A stretch of DNA of 10,710 nt, taken from NCBI GenBank assembly GCA_021850555.1, contig JAJZLX010000625.1, positions 1 to 10,710 on the forward strand. The letters are read 5' to 3'. The DNA comes from Pseudomonadota bacterium (GTDB lineage Bacteria; Pseudomonadota; Gammaproteobacteria; Steroidobacterales; Steroidobacteraceae). This document shows, piece by piece, positions 7,238-10,710 of this stretch (position 1 is the stretch's first letter; each line of letters begins with the position of its first letter). The notes beneath the pieces are model-generated. The model did no database searches. It was given only the letters and a program-made list of their open reading frames with translations, and was not told where the DNA came from. The position numbers were made by a program, and so were the translations under genes.

Positions 7238-7525
7238 CAGATCTTCGACGTTGATGCTGCGCCGCTCGCGGAACAGCACCACCAGGATGGCGAGCCCGAT
7301 GGCCGACTCCGCCGCCGCCACGGTGAGCACGAAGAACACGAACACCTGGCCCGTGAGGTCGCCCAGCATGCGCGAGAACGCGATGAAGTTGAAATTGGCC
7401 GAGAGCAGCAGCAGCTCGACGCACATCAGCAGCAGGATGACGTTCTTGCGGTTCAGGAAGATGCCGGCGACGGCCAGCGCGAACAGCACCCCCGAGAGCG
7501 TCAGCATGTCGGCGAGCGTGATCAT
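5255..7525 (-). CDS. Fused NADH-quinone oxidoreductase subunits K and L in one open frame
   Basis: A single 756-residue frame begins with a nearly complete NuoK and continues without stop or start codon into an essentially complete NuoL. The ATG at 7525 overlaps the nuoJ stop as ATGA, with GGAG 8 bases upstream. At the join the NuoK tail RRSINVEDL (residues 88-96) is followed directly by [17 protein letters not shown], the first helix of NuoL. NuoK normally has a few more residues and a stop, and NuoL normally begins with its own methionine and a residue or two. Those are gone, as if about 20-35 bases had been deleted. No good internal start or ribosome site for NuoL is seen. In known complex I, NuoK and NuoL are separated by NuoN and NuoM, so a covalent join is unexpected. 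It may be real, or an assembly or sequencing deletion. I know of no standard fusion of this pair. Confidence 0.85.
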   Translation of the reverse strand: MITLADMLTLSGVLFALAVAGIFLNRKNVILLLMCVELLLLSANFNFIAFSRMLGDLTGQVFVFFVLTVAAAESAIGLAILVVLFRERRSINVEDLLIAIPLAPLAAAVIAGLAGRLIGRAGAHTVTIAGVAASCVLSLYVLRQLYWGGAATFNGPVYTWLVSDGVHIHVGFLIDRLTALMMSVVTFVSLCVHVYTIGYMRDDPGYKRFFSYISLFTFSMLMLVMSNNFMQLFFGWEAVGVVSYLLIGFWYTRPSAIFANFKAFLVNRVGDFGFVIGIAAVFSYTHSLSYEAAFAAAPHIAQQTLPVFGGVNAMTLICIALFIGAMGKSAQVPLHVWLPDSMEGPTPISALIHAATMVTAGIFMVARMSPLFEYSDTALSFVLVIGATTAFFMGVLGVIMNDIKRVIAYSTLSQLGYMTAALGVSAYSAGIFHLMTHAFFKALLFLAAGSVIIGMHHEQDMRKMGGLAKYMPVTAITCWIGGLALVATPFFSGFYSKDAIIEAVGLSHRWGATYAYWCVLLGSFITSLYTFRLLFMTFHGEERFRRVQAEHGHGHDQAHDDHGVHEPHESPLVVTLPLIALAIPSLVIGYLTVGKVLYGDYFGKAIFVLPQHNVLARMAAEYHGPFSLALHGFLGAPFWFALAGFFTAWLFFLKRPQLADAAAQKFGWLHKLLIEKYYFDWFNEHVVAKLARGIGLGLWKAGDQGLIDGAMVNGTANSVGWFGGVVRRAQSGYLYSYAFWIVIGLAALLGWFLVHA
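7238..7525 (-). other. nuoK: NuoK portion of the fused frame
   Basis: Residues 1-96 of the fused frame are NuoK, the small three-helix membrane subunit that passes protons between NuoJ and NuoN; standalone NuoK is normally about 100-102 residues. The two buried glutamates essential in E. coli (Glu36, Glu72) are present as Glu37 in LLMCVELLL and Glu73 in [10 protein letters not shown]. The cytoplasmic loop NRKN (25-28) and the basic tail FRERRS (85-90) fit N-outside, C-inside topology. The portion ends at the conserved INVEDL, so only the variable last 4-6 residues and the stop codon are missing. Confidence 0.9.
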
Positions 7526-8127
7526 GAGCGCTTCTCCGCGGCGATCTTCACCACGCGCACCCTGTCTTCGGCGCGCACCGCCACCTGCTGCGCGATGTCC
7601 TGGCTCTTCAGGCCCGGGCGGCGGCGCAGCGTGAGCGCGATGGCCGCCACGATCGCCACCACCAGCAGCACCGCGGCAAGCTCGAACGGATAGACGTAAC
7701 GGGTATAGAGCACCTCGCCGAGCGCGCGGGTGTTGCTGAAACCGGCGGGCTCGGGCACGAACCCCTTGCTCACGTCGATGCCGGTGAGCCCATGGGTCCA
7801 GACCACGCCGACGATCTCCACGATGACCGCGCAGGCCGTGAGCCAGCCCAGCCACGCGAAGCGGGTGAAGCCCCGCCTCAGCTCCGCGAGGTTGATGTCG
7901 AGCATCATCACCACGAACAGGAACAGCACCATCACCGCGCCCACGTACACGAGCACCAGCACGATGGCGAGAAACTCCGCTTCCGCGAGCAGCCAGATGG
8001 CCGCGGAGTTGATGAACGCGAACACCAGAAACAGCGCCGAGTAGACCGGATTGCGGGCCGTGATCACCCCGAGGGCGCCTGCCACCAGGAGCGTGGCGAA
8101 CACGTAGAACAGTATTTCGACTAGCAC
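7522..8127 (-). CDS. nuoJ: NADH-quinone oxidoreductase subunit J
   Basis: NuoJ is a membrane subunit next to NuoK in complex I that takes part in coupling quinone reduction to proton pumping. With the start chosen here it has 201 residues. Five helices are evident. Helix 3, with the conserved [19 protein letters not shown] stretch (about 61-79), is the segment that switches between straight and pi-bulge forms in solved structures. I chose the GTG at 8127: it follows the nuoI stop by 10 bases, has TGAGG 8 bases upstream, and gives [10 protein letters not shown], the usual N-terminus. ATG codons at 8175 and 8154 would overlap nuoI by 38 and 17 bases and add residues that simply translate nuoI sequence. 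The TGA stop overlaps the nuoK ATG. The tail beyond helix 5 (about residues 165-201) is hydrophilic and basic. Confidence 0.93.
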   Translation of the reverse strand: MLVEILFYVFATLLVAGALGVITARNPVYSALFLVFAFINSAAIWLLAEAEFLAIVLVLVYVGAVMVLFLFVVMMLDINLAELRRGFTRFAWLGWLTACAVIVEIVGVVWTHGLTGIDVSKGFVPEPAGFSNTRALGEVLYTRYVYPFELAAVLLVVAIVAAIALTLRRRPGLKSQDIAQQVAVRAEDRVRVVKIAAEKRS

Positions 8128-8137
8128 GGCAGTGGCC

Positions 8138-8617
8138 TCAACGGTAAGGCGCATCGGCCGCCTTGTCGACGGCAATGAGGGTCTCGTAGCGCTCCCCGAC
8201 CGCGAGCAGCTTGTCCTTGCTCATGATGTTCTCACCGCGGCTCTCCATGTGGTACTCGTGGATCCGGGTGAGCACGATGGCATCCACCGGGCACGCTTCC
8301 TCGCAGAAGCCGCAGTAGATGCACTTGAAGAGGTCGATGTCGTAACGCGTCGTTCGCCGGGTACCGTCCTCCGCCACGTCCGAATCGATCGTGATGCAGG
8401 TCGCGGGACACACCGTCTCACACAGCTTGCAGGCGATGCAGCGCTCCTGTCCGTTCTGATATCGGCGCAACGCATGCAGTCCGCGAAAGCGCGGCGACTG
8501 CGGCGCCTTCTCCTCCGGATAGTTGAGCGTGTACTTGCGGGTGAAGAAGGTTCGCGCGGTGACGGACATGCCCTTCAGGAGGTCCGGCAGCGTGAATGTC
8601 TTGAGCGGATTGGCCAT
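8138..8617 (-). CDS. nuoI: NADH-quinone oxidoreductase subunit I, 2x[4Fe-4S] ferredoxin-like
   Basis: NuoI (159 residues) carries the two [4Fe-4S] clusters (N6a, N6b) that pass electrons towards cluster N2 and quinone. Both CxxCxxCxxxC motifs are intact: Cys60, 63, 66 and 70 in [11 protein letters not shown], and Cys99, 102, 105 and 109 in [11 protein letters not shown], each followed by proline, as in bacterial 8Fe ferredoxins. An N-terminal amphipathic stretch (residues 9-30) would bind the membrane surface near NuoH. The ATG at 8617 has AAGGAG 6 bases upstream. That site overlaps the nuoH stop (TGAAGGAG), with an 11-base gap, so the two genes are coupled. No anomaly is seen. Confidence 0.98.
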   Translation of the reverse strand: MANPLKTFTLPDLLKGMSVTARTFFTRKYTLNYPEEKAPQSPRFRGLHALRRYQNGQERCIACKLCETVCPATCITIDSDVAEDGTRRTTRYDIDLFKCIYCGFCEEACPVDAIVLTRIHEYHMESRGENIMSKDKLLAVGERYETLIAVDKAADAPYR

Positions 8618-8628
8618 TGGTTTCTCCT

Positions 8629-9708
<1,080 letters not shown>

Positions 9709-9710
9709 CG

Positions 9711-10710
9711 TCAGTAAGTCACCGCAGGTGTGCGGCCCTCACGCGTCCTCTGCAGCGACGGCGCGCGGCGCACGAGCGCATCGATCTGGTACATCGGCAC
9801 ATCCACCACCGCGGCCGCCGCGGCGCCCCCGGCCACCGGATGCGCGCCGGCGTAGGCCGGCGCAGAGTAGGCCGGGGAGGCGCCGCAGAGTGCGGCGAGC
9901 TCCTCGCGAATGGCATCCGAGGACAGATACTCGAACCCGGCGAGATCGAGCAGGTTGCCGAGCACGCGCAGGATCTTCCACGCCGGGCGGGCCTCTCCCA
10001 CCGGCGCGGCCGCGCCGGTCTGGCTCTGCCACAGACCCTCGAGATTGACGTAAGTGCCGGAGGTTTCCGCAAAGGTGCCCGCCGGCAGCAGCACGTGGGC
10101 AACCTGACGCAGGGTATCGCTCGCGAAAGGCGTGACCGCCACGACGAATTCCGCCTGCGCGAGCGTGCGCGCGGCATCCGGCGCCTCGCACCAGGGCTCC
10201 GTCCCCAACAGCAGGTAGGACTTGAGCGCGCGCGCGAGCATCTCACCCGCCGTCAGACCCGGCGAGGCGGCCGGCTTGCCGCCGGCTTCCCGATGAGGCA
10301 CGGCGCCGGCGAGATAGGCGCCGGCGGCATTGGCGCCCTCGGCCAACAGGCCGAGCGAGGCGCCGGTCACCTGAGCGATCGCTGCGGCGAGCGAGCGCAG
10401 CTCCGCGAAACGCGGATGGCGCTGGGCCAGCGCTCCCAGCCACACCGCGCGCTTGCCGCCGTGGACGAGCGCCGCGGCCACCGCACGGTGCTGCGGCCCG
10501 ACCGCTGCGCCCTGCACGGCCTGCGCAAGGTGGGCGGGCACGGAGCGGCCGGCGGCTTGCGCCGCCGCGGCGAGGATCGCGGCGAGGTCGGCCACCTGCC
10601 GTGCCGGCGCCGACTCCAGGTACTCGGCCACCGGGAAGTAATAGGGGAAGAGCGCCGGGTTGACCAGCGCCACCTTGGCGCCGGCCCGCGCCGCCTTGCG
10701 CACGCGGTGG
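9711..10710 (-). CDS. nuoG: NADH-quinone oxidoreductase subunit G, C-terminal part (cut by window edge)
   Basis: About 332 C-terminal residues of NuoG are visible; the frame continues past the right edge. NuoG forms the upper peripheral arm and carries Fe-S clusters at its N-terminus (outside the window), followed by a molybdopterin-oxidoreductase-like domain that binds no cofactor. The visible part belongs to that domain. [19 protein letters not shown], coded around 10029-10073, is the conserved stretch of the family, and [10 protein letters not shown] near the end is typical of proteobacterial NuoG. The segment is very alanine-rich, with a low-complexity run ([21 protein letters not shown]) shortly before the terminus. 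The GTG at 10703 is an internal valine, not a start. The TGA stop lies two bases before nuoH. Confidence 0.95.
   Translation of the reverse strand, partial: HRVRKAARAGAKVALVNPALFPYYFPVAEYLESAPARQVADLAAILAAAAQAAGRSVPAHLAQAVQGAAVGPQHRAVAAALVHGGKRAVWLGALAQRHPRFAELRSLAAAIAQVTGASLGLLAEGANAAGAYLAGAVPHREAGGKPAASPGLTAGEMLARALKSYLLLGTEPWCEAPDAARTLAQAEFVVAVTPFASDTLRQVAHVLLPAGTFAETSGTYVNLEGLWQSQTGAAAPVGEARPAWKILRVLGNLLDLAGFEYLSSDAIREELAALCGASPAYSAPAYAGAHPVAGGAAAAAVVDVPMYQIDALVRRAPSLQRTREGRTPAVTY

Noticed and set aside
7526..7855. Extension of the K-L frame upstream to 7855 (866 codons in all)
   Set aside because: The extra 110 codons are an out-of-frame reading of nuoJ with an Arg/Ala-rich shadow sequence. 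The ATG at 7525 has its own ribosome site and the ATGA overlap.

Overview
The window is a GC-rich piece of a proteobacterial chromosome, most like Beta- or Gammaproteobacteria. That placement rests on the style of the complex I subunits (NuoL with a His-rich loop, and the NuoG, NuoH and NuoM motifs) and on a soluble chemoreceptor type I associate with proteobacteria. I could not run a search, so it is only an impression.

About 80% of the window, from 10710 down to 2267 on the minus strand, is the 3' half of the nuo operon for the proton-pumping NADH:quinone oxidoreductase (complex I). Read in its own direction it holds the C-terminal part of nuoG, then nuoH, nuoI, nuoJ, nuoK, nuoL, nuoM and nuoN in canonical order. 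Spacing is tight: gaps are 0 to about 31 bases and nuoJ/nuoK share an ATGA overlap, so this is one translationally coupled transcript. NuoG and NuoI carry or support the peripheral electron-transfer arm. NuoH forms the quinone site. NuoJ, K, L, M and N form the proton-translocating membrane arm.

The outstanding anomaly is that nuoK and nuoL are a single open frame (5255-7525). The last few NuoK residues, its stop codon and the NuoL start codon are absent, and NuoK runs straight into the first membrane helix of NuoL. Both halves otherwise keep all expected catalytic residues. The join conflicts with the usual complex I architecture and with the positive-inside rule. It is either a remarkable fusion or a short deletion (natural, or an assembly or sequencing error).

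Downstream of nuoN, after a 199-base gap holding inverted repeats and a weak promoter-like sequence, lies a same-strand gene for a soluble methyl-accepting chemotaxis protein (634-2067). Its signalling hairpin is at the N-terminus and an apparent sensor domain at the C-terminus. Converging on it from the left is a small plus-strand gene (64-564) for an unrecognised exported protein with one C-terminal membrane anchor. That gene overlaps by four bases the tail of another gene entering from the left edge. A GC-rich hairpin lies between the convergent genes.

I found no RNA genes, mobile elements, CRISPR arrays or origins. The many long plus-strand open frames opposite the nuo genes are judged to be antisense shadows.
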